DNA from: an uncultured Clostridia bacterium
GTDB taxonomy: Bacteria; Bacillota; Clostridia; Oscillospirales; CAG-272
Length of the DNA stretch: 59,218 nucleotides
Assembly: GCA_946410595.1 (NCBI GenBank)
Contig: CAMKAU010000004.1
Coordinates: 1-59,218 of the forward strand
Reading direction: 5' to 3'
This document shows, piece after piece, positions 8,681 to 17,194 of this stretch (the stretch's first letter is position 1; each line of letters opens with the position of its first letter). The position numbers and the translations under genes were made by a program. Below the pieces are notes generated by a model that had not been told where the DNA came from, did not search any database, and saw only the letters and a list, made by a program, of their open reading frames with translations.

Positions 8681-10128
8681 CATCCTCCCGTTACGGTACG
8701 AAGCGCGAGCAGAGCTTTGTAAAACGCCGCGTTGTAGCGGTAGATCAGACTTTCCCCGTTCGCCGCCGCGGTCAGCACCTCCGCCGTGCCGGCGTAAAGC
8801 TCCGGCAGAGCGGGGCCGAATACGCAGCAGAGATCGTAACTGACGGCGTCCGCGATCCGCTCGACCATATCGACCGAGCGTTCGTCGCGCGCATAGTAGT
8901 TGAGAAACTCCGAGAGGTACTCCTCCCGCATCTGCCCGTAGGCGCGGCAGTTGAGCGCGTCGATGAAAACCGCGCTTTCCGCGACGTTCGCGCAGTCGGA
9001 AACGATCGAAAAATAGAGCGTTCCGTCCGGCGGGGTCACGTAGTCCGGCTGGCTTTCATCCATCTTCGGCAGCGGCAGCGGGCAAAGGTCGTGCGCCCGG
9101 ACGGAAAACTCGCGCTTGTCGCCGAGACGGCCGAAGCAGAAGAGGGCGCCGCCGTCGGGGAACGCCCCGTCGGAGAGCGGCGTTCCGTCCGGGGAGAACG
9201 CGCCGGATACGAGATCGGCAAGCCGCCCGGCAAAGGTCTCCGCTCTGCCCCGCGGCTCGAAAATATCCGACTTTCCGTCCTCACGGACGTAGGAATAGCG
9301 GAAATCGGAGGCAAGGAAAAGATCCTCCGCGACGGCGGAGAGAGGTAGGCGGGAGAGGAGAGCGGCGGGCGCCCCCTCGCCCTCCGCGCGGACCGCTTTG
9401 ACAGCGGTGAGAAGCGCTTCCACCGTCCAGGCGCCGGCGTCCACCGTATCGTAAAGCGAGAGAGAACGCGCCTCCGCGAGGGTGCGGTCGTACCAGAGGC
9501 AGGCGTAGCGGTCCGGGTCCTCCGCCGCCGCGCCGGAAACGGCAAAGATCCGCCCGAGGGAGGAAGCGGAGCGGATCGCCTCCCCGCGGTAATAATCGGC
9601 GGAAAGCGCAAGGAAGGGGGCGGAGGAAAGGTCGGCGAGATAGCCGGCCAGCGCGAGAGCGCCGGTCTCTTCCGCGGACGCAAGGAAAAAGTCCGCGTAA
9701 TAGATGCCGGACGCCTTCGCCTCGCGGAGGCCGGTCAGCGGATCGCCGTTTTCCGGCTCGATCGCGAGGATCTTTACGTTGTATTTTTTCTTGATCTCCT
9801 CCATCATCTCGTAGCGGGCGCGGGAGAGGGTCGTCGTCTCCCTCTCCTCCAGCCCGAGGAGATTTTTGGAAGAGGTGGAAACGATCAGGGAAAGCCCGTT
9901 CATATCCCGCGTCATCATCGAGGAAAGCCGCTCTTGCGCCGCCTTTTTCTCCTCTCCGGCGGGATCGGGCAAAGCGGCGCGCGCGGCGGTCGTGTCCGGC
10001 GGCTGCGTCTCTCCGCCGGACGGGGCGGTCGTGTCGTCGTCCGGCCGGTTGATCACGATAAAGCAGGAGGAAAGAAGCGGCAAAAGCAGAAGAAGCGCGA
10101 GAAGGCAAAGAAAAGCGCGTTTTCCCAT
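8680..10128 (-). CDS. Lipoprotein, possibly a divergent extracellular solute-binding-like protein
   Basis: The 482-residue protein has a lipoprotein signal ending in the lipobox LLSSC (Cys22), then a Thr/Pro/Asp-rich linker to about residue 60. The folded part has features seen in distant solute-binding proteins: an early KKYNVKILAIEPENGD segment, DFFLAS, ACLWYDRTLAEARSL and an acidic, aromatic C-terminal helix region. No sugar-binding motif can be named. It is the last gene of the ireB operon, 9 bases after the carboxypeptidase-like gene. No transporter subunits lie next to it, so uptake is doubtful and an envelope role is equally possible. Confidence 0.75.
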   Translation of the reverse strand: MGKRAFLCLLALLLLLPLLSSCFIVINRPDDDTTAPSGGETQPPDTTAARAALPDPAGEEKKAAQERLSSMMTRDMNGLSLIVSTSSKNLLGLEERETTTLSRARYEMMEEIKKKYNVKILAIEPENGDPLTGLREAKASGIYYADFFLASAEETGALALAGYLADLSSAPFLALSADYYRGEAIRSASSLGRIFAVSGAAAEDPDRYACLWYDRTLAEARSLSLYDTVDAGAWTVEALLTAVKAVRAEGEGAPAALLSRLPLSAVAEDLFLASDFRYSYVREDGKSDIFEPRGRAETFAGRLADLVSGAFSPDGTPLSDGAFPDGGALFCFGRLGDKREFSVRAHDLCPLPLPKMDESQPDYVTPPDGTLYFSIVSDCANVAESAVFIDALNCRAYGQMREEYLSEFLNYYARDERSVDMVERIADAVSYDLCCVFGPALPELYAGTAEVLTAAANGESLIYRYNAAFYKALLALRTVTGG

Positions 10129-10137
10129 AGTTCCTCC

Positions 10138-11451
10138 TCAAAAACGGTAGCGCGTACCGCGGCGGGCGCGTTTGCGGCGGATCGCGGCGACCGCCAGAAC
10201 GTAGACGAGCGTCAGGACGGCGGCGCTGATGAGCGCGGCTTTGAAAAAGCGTCCGCGCGAGATCCGCTTGATCTGCTCGAGGACGTTCAGAAACTCGTTG
10301 CGTTCCACGTCGTCCCCCGTGATCAGCTCGACCGTGCCGATCTGATCGCCCTTGTAGTAGACGTTCAGATACCCGGCGGGCGTGCCGCGGACGACGGGCG
10401 CCTCCAGCGACGCCTCGGTCAGGCGGTGGCTGTAGGTGATCTCCTCCGCCTCGTTTACGTCGGAGGGGAGGAAAACGGTGATCGTCTCCTTCGGAAGGAG
10501 CATCACGAAATCGGTTTTCGCCGATAGGGTAACGGGCAGCTCGCAGACCGGCGTGTCCGGGTCGACGAGCGTTTTGTAGGCAAAGCCCTCCACGCCGTAG
10601 CGCAGCAGCTTCCGCGCCGCGTCGCAGGCGGTGTCAGCACCTGTCGCGGGGTCTTCCCTGCCGCCGATGACGACGCAGAGATAGGTCAGCCCTCCCGACC
10701 GGGCGCAGGAGGTCACGGTGATCCCGCTTTCCTCGGTGGAGCCGTAGTTCATCCCTCGCGCCGGTTCGTAATAATAGGCGGTGGTGCTCACCTTGCTGAT
10801 CAGCGCGTTTTTGTTATAGATCGCAACGCCGGTAGATTCCCCGGCGCGGCGGAAATTATACTTGACGGTATCGGAGATCTCAAGGAGCTTTTCGTTTTCC
10901 GAAAAGGCGCGCGCGATCTTCATCGTGTCCGCCGCGGTCGTTACCATCGCCGCCTCGTGCATCCCGCCGGGATTGGCGTAGCGCGTATCCTTCATCCCCA
11001 GCTCTGCCGCCGTTTCGTTCATTTTCTCGACGAAGGCGTCGACGCTGCCGGAAACGAGATGGGCGAGGATATAGGCGGAGTCGTTGGCGCCCCGCATCAG
11101 CAGCGTGTAAAAGAGCCCCTCGATCGGGAGCGTTTCCCCCGCTTCGATCCCCGCGCGGTAGCCGGCGACCCCGCGCAGCATATCGGAGGTAACGGTAACC
11201 GTTTCCTCCAGCCGCCCGGAGAGCGCCTCGTAGGCGAGATACGCCGTCATCAGCTTAACCGAGGAGGCGGGATAGACCTTTTCCGAGGAATTGAGGGAAT
11301 AGAGGACGCGGTCGTTTTCCACGTTGTAAAGGAGCGCCGCGCGTACGCCGGCGATCTCCGGCTCCTCCAGAGCCGGCGCGGGCAGAGCGGCCGCGGAAAA
11401 GAGCAAAACGGCAAAAAGGGCGCAGCAGAGCGCGCGAAGCTTCCGTTTCAT
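10138..11451 (-). CDS. D-alanyl-D-alanine carboxypeptidase (DacF/PBP5)-like protein with altered motifs
   Basis: The 437-residue protein has a signal peptide (cleavage near APA, residue 27), a PBP5-type serine peptidase domain to about residue 270, a beta domain, and a C-terminal membrane helix (about 402-425) followed by Arg/Lys. The SxxK motif is intact at S63-S-V-K66. The usual SxN motif reads G121-A-N123, and the place of KTG reads N235-Y-G237 (context GMNYGST). The family trims the terminal D-Ala from peptidoglycan stem peptides outside the membrane. Activity here is uncertain. It overlaps the ribF stop by 4 bases, so the two are coupled. Confidence 0.88.
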   Translation of the reverse strand: MKRKLRALCCALFAVLLFSAAALPAPALEEPEIAGVRAALLYNVENDRVLYSLNSSEKVYPASSVKLMTAYLAYEALSGRLEETVTVTSDMLRGVAGYRAGIEAGETLPIEGLFYTLLMRGANDSAYILAHLVSGSVDAFVEKMNETAAELGMKDTRYANPGGMHEAAMVTTAADTMKIARAFSENEKLLEISDTVKYNFRRAGESTGVAIYNKNALISKVSTTAYYYEPARGMNYGSTEESGITVTSCARSGGLTYLCVVIGGREDPATGADTACDAARKLLRYGVEGFAYKTLVDPDTPVCELPVTLSAKTDFVMLLPKETITVFLPSDVNEAEEITYSHRLTEASLEAPVVRGTPAGYLNVYYKGDQIGTVELITGDDVERNEFLNVLEQIKRISRGRFFKAALISAAVLTLVYVLAVAAIRRKRARRGTRYRF

Positions 11452-12392
11452 TCTTCTGCACCGCCTTTCTCCCCGGGATGCGACCGGAAATACGCGGCCG
11501 CCGTCCGTTTGTCGCGTTCGATGGTTGCGGCAAGCTCCTCTTCGGAGGAAAACCGCTCCTCCTCCCGCAGAAAGGAGAGCAGTTCGACGCGGGCGCGCTT
11601 GCCGTACGCGCTGCCGCGGTAGTCAAAAAGATGCGTCTCGCAGTTGACGCCGGCGCCGGATACGGTCGGCCGCGTCCCGACGTTGGTCACCGACCGGTAG
11701 CTCCGTCCGTCCAGCCCGGTGCGGGAAACGTACACGCCGCGGCGCGGGAGCGCCGCGTCCGCGGGAAAGGAGAGATTGATCGTGGGAAAGCCGAGCTCCC
11801 TGCCGAGGCGGGCGCCGTGTTCCACCTCGCCGGAGAGAAAGTAGGGCCGCCCGAGCAGGCGAGCCGCGTCCTCCATCCGTCCCTCTCCGAGGAGAAGCCG
11901 GACCCGGTGCGAGCTGATCGGTCCCTCCCCGTCCGCGACGGGGGGGAGGATCACCGTGGGAACGCCGTACGGCGCGAGAAGGCGGGAAAGCGTTTCCGCG
12001 CTGCCGGAAGCGCCCCGTCCGAAGGTGAAATCGTAACCGCAGACCGCAAGCCCGCAGCCGCATTCCCCGACGAGGATCTCCGATACGAAGGTCTCGGGCG
12101 AGAGGTCCGCGAGCTCGGAAAAGCGGTAGAGAAACGCGTACGGAACGCCCCGCTCGCCGATCAGACGCAGCTTTTCCTCCGTCGGGAAGATCCGCCCTGC
12201 CTTTTTGAGGGAAAGCTCCGCGTCGGAAAAGGTCCACGCCGCGGGGATCCGCCCCTCCGCGCGGAGAAGCAGCGCGTCAAAAAGCGCGGCGTGCCCTTTG
12301 TGCACGCCGTCAAAACACCCGAGGGCAAGCGCGAAGCGCTTGCCCTGTACGGGAATATCCGCCGTTACGAGGTCGTTGGTACGGACGAGCAT
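11448..12392 (-). CDS. ribF: Bifunctional riboflavin kinase / FAD synthetase RibF
   Basis: The 314-residue enzyme has the N-terminal nucleotidyltransferase domain (LGCFDGVHKGH, CGYDFTFGRGASG, ISSHRVRLLL) and the C-terminal flavokinase domain (GRELGFPTINL, GVYVSRTGLDGRSYRSVTNVGTRPT, ETHLFDY). It makes FMN from riboflavin and ATP, then FAD. Length and domain order match the family. It lies 11 bases downstream of ireB and overlaps the next gene by 4 bases. Flavin supply suits the flavoenzyme-rich anaerobic metabolism, though the link to the neighbours may only be co-transcription. Confidence 0.97.
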   Translation of the reverse strand: MLVRTNDLVTADIPVQGKRFALALGCFDGVHKGHAALFDALLLRAEGRIPAAWTFSDAELSLKKAGRIFPTEEKLRLIGERGVPYAFLYRFSELADLSPETFVSEILVGECGCGLAVCGYDFTFGRGASGSAETLSRLLAPYGVPTVILPPVADGEGPISSHRVRLLLGEGRMEDAARLLGRPYFLSGEVEHGARLGRELGFPTINLSFPADAALPRRGVYVSRTGLDGRSYRSVTNVGTRPTVSGAGVNCETHLFDYRGSAYGKRARVELLSFLREEERFSSEEELAATIERDKRTAAAYFRSHPGEKGGAEE

Positions 12393-12403
12393 AGCCGCCC
12401 CCG

Positions 12404-12661
12404 TCAGACGTTGAGATAATAGGCGACCAGCGTGTTGAGCAGTTCGTCGCGGTCGATCTTGCGGATCAGAGTCCTTGCGTTTTTGTGATTGGTGATATAG
12501 GTCGGATCCTCCGAAAGAATATAGCCCACGAGCTGATTGATCGGATTATACCCCTTCTCCTTGAGCGCCTTGTAAACCGTGAGAAGGATACCGCGCATCT
12601 CGGAATCGTCGTCTCGGCCAAGTTTGAAGGTTTGTGTTTTTCCGCTTTCGTTCGGGATCAT
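12404..12661 (-). CDS. ireB: IreB family regulatory phosphoprotein
   Basis: The 85-residue protein matches the IreB (DUF965) family over its whole length: [50 protein letters not shown]. In Enterococcus faecalis IreB is phosphorylated by the PASTA kinase IreK and lowers cephalosporin resistance. No IreK or IreP homologue is in the window. The ATG at 12661 has GGAG 7 bases upstream and a clear promoter. As first gene of an operon with a penicillin-binding-protein-fold enzyme it makes an envelope link plausible, but that is inference. Confidence 0.95.
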   Translation of the reverse strand: MIPNESGKTQTFKLGRDDDSEMRGILLTVYKALKEKGYNPINQLVGYILSEDPTYITNHKNARTLIRKIDRDELLNTLVAYYLNV

Positions 12662-12724
12662 CGGGTCACTCCGTACTGCAATAAGCTGCAGTTTCCTTTC
12701 TTTTCGGTATCTTCACGCGATTTG

Positions 12725-12753
12725 ATTATACACCAAACCGGTGTTCAATGCAA
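12725..12753 (-). promoter_or_regulatory. Promoter of the ireB operon
   Basis: On the minus strand TTGCAT (12748-12753) and TATAAT (12725-12730) are 17 bases apart, with a leader of about 57 bases. Confidence 0.85.
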
Positions 12754-12800
12754 GGGGGTACGGGCGGAAGATTACTCTTTTTCCGTTTTTTTCCGCCGGC

Positions 12801-15800
12801 TTACGGCGCGGAAGACGCCGCCGTTTCCGTTCCCGCGGCGGTCGTATCCTGCGGCTTCTGCGTTCCGGCCGCCGTGGTGACGGGCGCCGTCGTGCCGGGC
12901 GCGGCGGTTTCCCGCGCCGTCGTGTATGCTTCCCAGCGGTCGCCGTCCGGGCGGAGGAGGATCTCCGTCCCGCTCCATTTCCCCGCTTTTTCCTTCCACT
13001 CATAGGTCGCGCGGAAGATTTTGCCGTCCTTTTCGCCGCTCACGTAAAGCCGGAGGGCGCCGTACTCCATCCACTCGGCGGCGTCGTCGTCCAGGTTTTC
13101 CGCCTTGTCGCCCGTATGGCTCTCGGAGAGAGCGGCGGTCTTATCCGATTTCAGATCGTAGATATAATAGCGGCAGGCGAGGGTATCGACCCCGGAGGAA
13201 ACGAAGTAGAGCAGCCGTGTCCCGTCCCCGGAGGCAAGCGCGGCCTTGGCGGCGGCGTAGGGGTAGGACGTTCCCTTCGTCCGGATCTCGCCGCGGATCT
13301 GCGCGTACCGGCCCGAGGCGGAGGTAAGCGAGGAGAGGGGCTCTCCGCTGAGCAGGCGATTTTCGCCCGTTTTCATATTGCAGATCAGCACGTCGAAGAT
13401 CCCGCCGAGGGAGAAGGGCGCGGCGGCGCGTTCTCCGCAGAGGACCGCCTCCCCGAACTCGATCCCGGGGTCGCCGTTCTCATACCGCGCCCGCGCGTCG
13501 CGCTCAACCGTGAAAAAGCCGGTCGCGGGGGAGGTACTCTCCTTCTTGGCAAGCGGATAGAAGGCGCGTTCTCCTCCCTCCGTTACCTCAAACCAGAAGG
13601 GCGCGTAATAGTTCTTGCCGATCTTCAGCTCCGAAACGTCCGGCGCGGAAAGGGCCGAGGGCTCTCCCGCGGAGAGGAGCCGGTAGAAGGGCTTGCCGTT
13701 TTCGTCGCGGAAGGCGGCAAAGCGGTAGGAAAAGAGGCGCTGCATCCCGCTGCGGTCGTTTTGCTTGACGCTGACGAGCAGCTCGTTTTCCGCCTTGCGG
13801 ATCACGCAGCCGCCCCGCTCCATCGCGGTAAAGGAGCTTCTCTTATAGGTAAACTCAAACTGCTCGCTCTCCGCGTTGAAACCGTCGCCCTCCAAAAGTC
13901 CGGGGTAGCCGCCGTCGAGCTTGGCGGCGTTGAGGTAGCTCGTAAAGTACGATTCGTCGAGACCGAAGAGCCGCCAGAGGATGCTCTCCACGTGATAGAG
14001 GGAAACGGTGTAGCGCTGGGTCGATACGGCGGAAGCGTAACCGTTTTCCGCCGCGTAGGCAAGGAGGTAATAGATAAGGTTCTGTTTTTCGTAAACGGAA
14101 ACGTTCGCCGCGCTCTCCCGGAGGGTGCCGGAGGCCAGCTCGCAGTAGGAGAGGAAATCGTAGTAATCGGGGGAAGCGTCCTTCTTTTCAACGAAGGACG
14201 CGGCGGAGAAGCCGCTCTCCGCCGAAACGCCCGGCAGAGCGACGCTGTAAAGACTGCCCCATCCCTGCGTTCCGAGGATCAGATACCCGCTGACGGGGAT
14301 GACCTCCGCGAGGTTGGGCACGGCGGAGGTATAGATCTGCTCGCAGGAAGAGGAGGAAAAGATCGAGATGCGCGAGTCGTCCGCCGGCAGAAGAATGAAA
14401 TACTCGCCGGAACGGTCAAAGGAAAGCTGACTGTCAAAGAGGATATCGAGATACCCCTCAAAGAAGCCGGGGAGGGCGCTGCCGCCCCGCTCCGCCGCGA
14501 CGGAAACGGAGGACGGATCCGCGAGAGGGGCCTTCAGAATGCGTTTGCGCTGTCCCTCCGCCGTCTCCCAGAACCAGACCGTATCGCCGCCGATGCCGAT
14601 CGGGGAGAGGCCGTTGCGGTATTCGGAGATGCGGCCGTCCGCGACGGAATAGACGCCGTAGCCGACCGGTTCCGATCCGCGGGAGAGGGAGAAGAGCAGC
14701 GCGCCGCCGCTGCTGAAGGCGACCGGCGCCGCCGTTTCCGCGCCGCCGGCGCGGACGGTGGTCTGGACGCCGGTGTTGAGGTTTTCCAGGATCAGCTCGC
14801 CGCCGGCGGCCTGCGCGTAGGCGCGGTACTTGCCGTTGGCGGAATAGACCGCGTTGATCAGCGTGCGGGTCAGGGTCGTTACCCGGAGCTCGCCCGGTCT
14901 GCCGGTGACGGACCAGTATCCGCCCGTCCCGTCGGAGAGAGAGACGCCGTTTTCCGTCGGATAGACCGTTACGGCCTGCGAGCGGTCGCTGACCTTGACA
15001 AAGTCCCCGGAAAAGCCGTCCGATCCCGCCTCGTACAGATTGACGTAGAGAGCGGCGCGGCTGTCCGTAGCCAGAACGGCGGCGTAACGGTCGGCATAGC
15101 GGGAAACGGCGACGATCCGCATCCCCTCCGGGACGGCGAAGAAGAGAGAGAAGGACGCCGTTTTCAGTCCGCCGGAGAGAGAAACGGAAAAGTCGCCGTC
15201 CTGCAGGAAGATGCTTTCCGCGATGCGCCGGATCGTCGCCGCGGTCGAGTCGCGGCGGAAAAGATCCGCCGAAGCAAAGGCGCAGACGAAGGCGGCGGCG
15301 TATTCCCCGCCCTCCAGGGTCAGAAACGAGTAGGAGCGGTTATGGCTCTCCGTTCCGACGCGGGAGAAGGTGAAAAAGGTAACGATCTCTCTGCCGTCGG
15401 AGAGCGAGAGGACGCTGTGATCCATCAGGGTCAGGTTTTCCTCCGGCTTTTCACCCAGCGCCGTCAGAAGCGCGGTAAGCGTTTCGGAGGTCTGCGGGAT
15501 CTCGCCGAACCCGCCCTTTGTCAGCAGAAGATCGCAGAAGGAAAGCTCCCGGATCCCCGCAAGGGCGGCGGCGTTGTCCGTCTGGGCGCTGAAGGCGCGG
15601 TATCCGCCGCCGAAGCCGACGGGAACGCCCACGCTGACGTAGCGCGTTTCGCCGGTGGAAGAGAACCCGGCGGCAAGACTGCCCTCGCGGACCGGGAGGG
15701 CGCAGAGCGTCGCGCCGTAGGGCCACTCGGTCTCCTCCGCCGGCGCGCTCGTCGCGGGAGCGTCCGTCTCTCCGGCGGGATCCTCGTTTTTCCCGCAGGC

Positions 15801-15890
15801 AAAGAGCGAAAAAGTGAGGAAAAGCGCCGCGAGCAAAAGCGCGGTAAAACGGACAAAAGACGTTCCGGATTTCTGGTTCATAGTGATCAT
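12801..15890 (-). CDS. Large lipoprotein with beta-propeller-like repeats, function unknown
   Basis: The 1029-residue protein starts at an ATG with GGAG 6 bases upstream. The signal ends in LFAC (Cys32), followed by a Thr/Ala/Pro/Glu linker. Residues about 230-530 show short beta-rich repeats with alternating hydrophobic residues and Gly/Asp turns (for example VPEGMRIVAVSRYADRYAAVL and GAETAAPVAFSSGGALLFSL), like WD40 or TolB-type propellers. The C-terminal 40 residues are low-complexity Thr/Ala/Pro with repeated TTA/GT units. I recognise no family. It lies 50 bases downstream of azlD in the same direction, so co-transcription is possible. It must act on the outer face of the membrane. Confidence 0.8.
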   Translation of the reverse strand: MITMNQKSGTSFVRFTALLLAALFLTFSLFACGKNEDPAGETDAPATSAPAEETEWPYGATLCALPVREGSLAAGFSSTGETRYVSVGVPVGFGGGYRAFSAQTDNAAALAGIRELSFCDLLLTKGGFGEIPQTSETLTALLTALGEKPEENLTLMDHSVLSLSDGREIVTFFTFSRVGTESHNRSYSFLTLEGGEYAAAFVCAFASADLFRRDSTAATIRRIAESIFLQDGDFSVSLSGGLKTASFSLFFAVPEGMRIVAVSRYADRYAAVLATDSRAALYVNLYEAGSDGFSGDFVKVSDRSQAVTVYPTENGVSLSDGTGGYWSVTGRPGELRVTTLTRTLINAVYSANGKYRAYAQAAGGELILENLNTGVQTTVRAGGAETAAPVAFSSGGALLFSLSRGSEPVGYGVYSVADGRISEYRNGLSPIGIGGDTVWFWETAEGQRKRILKAPLADPSSVSVAAERGGSALPGFFEGYLDILFDSQLSFDRSGEYFILLPADDSRISIFSSSSCEQIYTSAVPNLAEVIPVSGYLILGTQGWGSLYSVALPGVSAESGFSAASFVEKKDASPDYYDFLSYCELASGTLRESAANVSVYEKQNLIYYLLAYAAENGYASAVSTQRYTVSLYHVESILWRLFGLDESYFTSYLNAAKLDGGYPGLLEGDGFNAESEQFEFTYKRSSFTAMERGGCVIRKAENELLVSVKQNDRSGMQRLFSYRFAAFRDENGKPFYRLLSAGEPSALSAPDVSELKIGKNYYAPFWFEVTEGGERAFYPLAKKESTSPATGFFTVERDARARYENGDPGIEFGEAVLCGERAAAPFSLGGIFDVLICNMKTGENRLLSGEPLSSLTSASGRYAQIRGEIRTKGTSYPYAAAKAALASGDGTRLLYFVSSGVDTLACRYYIYDLKSDKTAALSESHTGDKAENLDDDAAEWMEYGALRLYVSGEKDGKIFRATYEWKEKAGKWSGTEILLRPDGDRWEAYTTARETAAPGTTAPVTTAAGTQKPQDTTAAGTETAASSAP

Positions 15891-15911
15891 ATTATTCTCC
15901 GTATAGATTTT

Positions 15912-15931
15912 CCGGCCGCAAAAACGGCCGG
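15912..15931 (-). other. Hairpin between azlD and the large lipoprotein gene
   Basis: CCGGCCG (15912-15918) pairs with CGGCCGG (15925-15931) around CAAAAA. No T run follows on the minus strand, so it is more likely an mRNA-processing or stability element than a terminator. Confidence 0.4.
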
Positions 15932-15940
15932 GGTACCGTG

Positions 15941-16255
15941 TCAGGACAAAAAGAAGGACGAGAAGAAGGCGGCGGCGGAAGCGGCGAGAGCCACGACGAT
16001 CAGCGGCATTTTGAAATAAGCGAGAAGGAGCGCGGCGGCCGTACCGGCGATCGCCGTCCCCGCGCTGCCGGTGGAGCGGAACACGGCGGGAAAGGTCAGC
16101 GCGCTGAGCACCGCGTAAGGAAGATAAGAGAGAAAGGAGAGAAGAAAACGGCTGCGGATCTTTTTGCGGAAAAAGGAAAAAGAGAGAACGCGGGAAAGGT
16201 AGGTCACTCCCGCCATCACAAGGATATACGGCAGGATCACGCGAAGATCAAGCAC
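15941..16255 (-). CDS. azlD: Branched-chain amino acid exporter small subunit AzlD
   Basis: The 104-residue protein has four hydrophobic helices and the family start (ILPYILVMAGVTYLSRVLSF) and end (FKMPLIVVALAA). AzlD pairs with AzlC to export branched-chain amino acids or their analogues. The GTG at 16255 has GGGAGG 6 bases upstream and overlaps the azlC stop by 8 bases; an ATG at 16288 is too far inside azlC and lacks a site. Functional and structural coupling to azlC is typical. Confidence 0.93.
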   Translation of the reverse strand: MLDLRVILPYILVMAGVTYLSRVLSFSFFRKKIRSRFLLSFLSYLPYAVLSALTFPAVFRSTGSAGTAIAGTAAALLLAYFKMPLIVVALAASAAAFFSSFFLS

Positions 16256-16988
16256 GGTCCGCCTCCCTTTCTCCCTCCTGTTTTGCAAGCGGGAAAAGGA
16301 GCGCCGCGGCGGCGGCCGCGATCACGGCGCAGAGGATCGCGGCGGATCCGGAAGTGAAAAAGGAAAGCGCGGGAAGATAAGCGAAAACGCAGGAGAGCGC
16401 CGCTGCGCAGAGGATGCAGAAGAGAACGGCGCGGTTCTCCCGGGCAGGCGGCAGCAGCATCGCAAGGAACATCCCGTAGATCGCGATGCCGAGGGCGCTT
16501 GTCAGCGAGGCGGGGAGCAGATCCCCCGCGAGCGCGCCGGCCAGCGTGCCGGAAACCCAGCCGAAATAAGACGGGCAGGCAAGCCCGTACCAGTAAGCGG
16601 GCTCCAGCGGCTCCCGCCGGGTGGAAGCGACCGCGAAGATCTCGTCGGTGATAAAAGCGGAAGCGAGCAGCCGGTGCGGCAGCGTAAAACGGGGAGACAG
16701 CCGCTGGGAAAGCGAGATCCCCATCAGCGAATAGCGGAGATTGATGACAAACTGGGAAAGCGCGAGCGCGGCGAGCGTTCCCGCCGCCGTGATAAAGGAA
16801 AGGCCGGCGACCTGCCCCGCGGAGGTCAGGTTGAGGGCGGAAATGAGAAACGCGCCCAGCGCGGGAACTCCGCCGGAGAGCGCGAGGATCCCGAAGCCGA
16901 ACGAAACGGGAAAATACCCGAGCCCGATGGGAAGTCCGTCCCGCATTCCCTGCCGGAAAGAAAGTCTTTTCGCCTGTGACGACGCCAT
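16248..16988 (-). CDS. azlC: Branched-chain amino acid exporter large subunit AzlC
   Basis: The 246-residue protein carries the family motifs GMRDGLPIGLGYFPVSFGFG, LTSAGQ, RYSLMGISLS and DEIFAVAS, with about six to eight membrane helices. The ATG at 16988 has GGAGG 5 bases upstream; the in-frame ATG at 17021 has none. It diverges from the lipid kinase gene; the 200-base region between them holds an inverted repeat at 17020-17045 that might be an operator. Confidence 0.95.
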   Translation of the reverse strand: MASSQAKRLSFRQGMRDGLPIGLGYFPVSFGFGILALSGGVPALGAFLISALNLTSAGQVAGLSFITAAGTLAALALSQFVINLRYSLMGISLSQRLSPRFTLPHRLLASAFITDEIFAVASTRREPLEPAYWYGLACPSYFGWVSGTLAGALAGDLLPASLTSALGIAIYGMFLAMLLPPARENRAVLFCILCAAALSCVFAYLPALSFFTSGSAAILCAVIAAAAAALLFPLAKQEGEREADRA

Positions 16989-17019
16989 AGATGCCTCCGC
17001 AGAATACCGATCTGTTTCC

Positions 17020-17045
17020 ATTTTACCACGGTTTTCCCGTAAAAT
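17020..17045. repeat. Inverted repeat upstream of azlC
   Basis: ATTTTAC (17020-17026) and GTAAAAT (17039-17045) flank a partly paired core (GG-TTTT-CC). It lies just upstream of the azlC ribosome binding site, in the place of a possible promoter or operator. No convincing -35 box was found. Confidence 0.4.
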
Positions 17046-17110
17046 CTACGCCCCTCCCCAAAAAAACCAAAAAAATTAACAGGTTTTTCAATTCTTTCTT
17101 CCCCGCCCCC

Positions 17111-17139
17111 TTGCGGAAACGGAGAAAAATGACTATAAT
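17111..17139 (+). promoter_or_regulatory. Promoter of the lipid kinase/PAP2 operon
   Basis: TTGCGG at 17111-17116 and TATAAT at 17134-17139 are 17 bases apart; the start codon is 55 bases beyond. Confidence 0.75.
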
Positions 17140-17194
17140 AAGAATAGTAATAGAGCCGTTTCCCGCCCGCGGCCGGGAACGAAAGGGAGCTTTT

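Noticed and set aside
12741..16019. 1092-codon open frame on the plus strand opposite the large lipoprotein
   Set aside because: The product is Arg/Gly-rich and low in complexity, with no signal or domain; the minus-strand gene has a lipobox and a good ribosome binding site.
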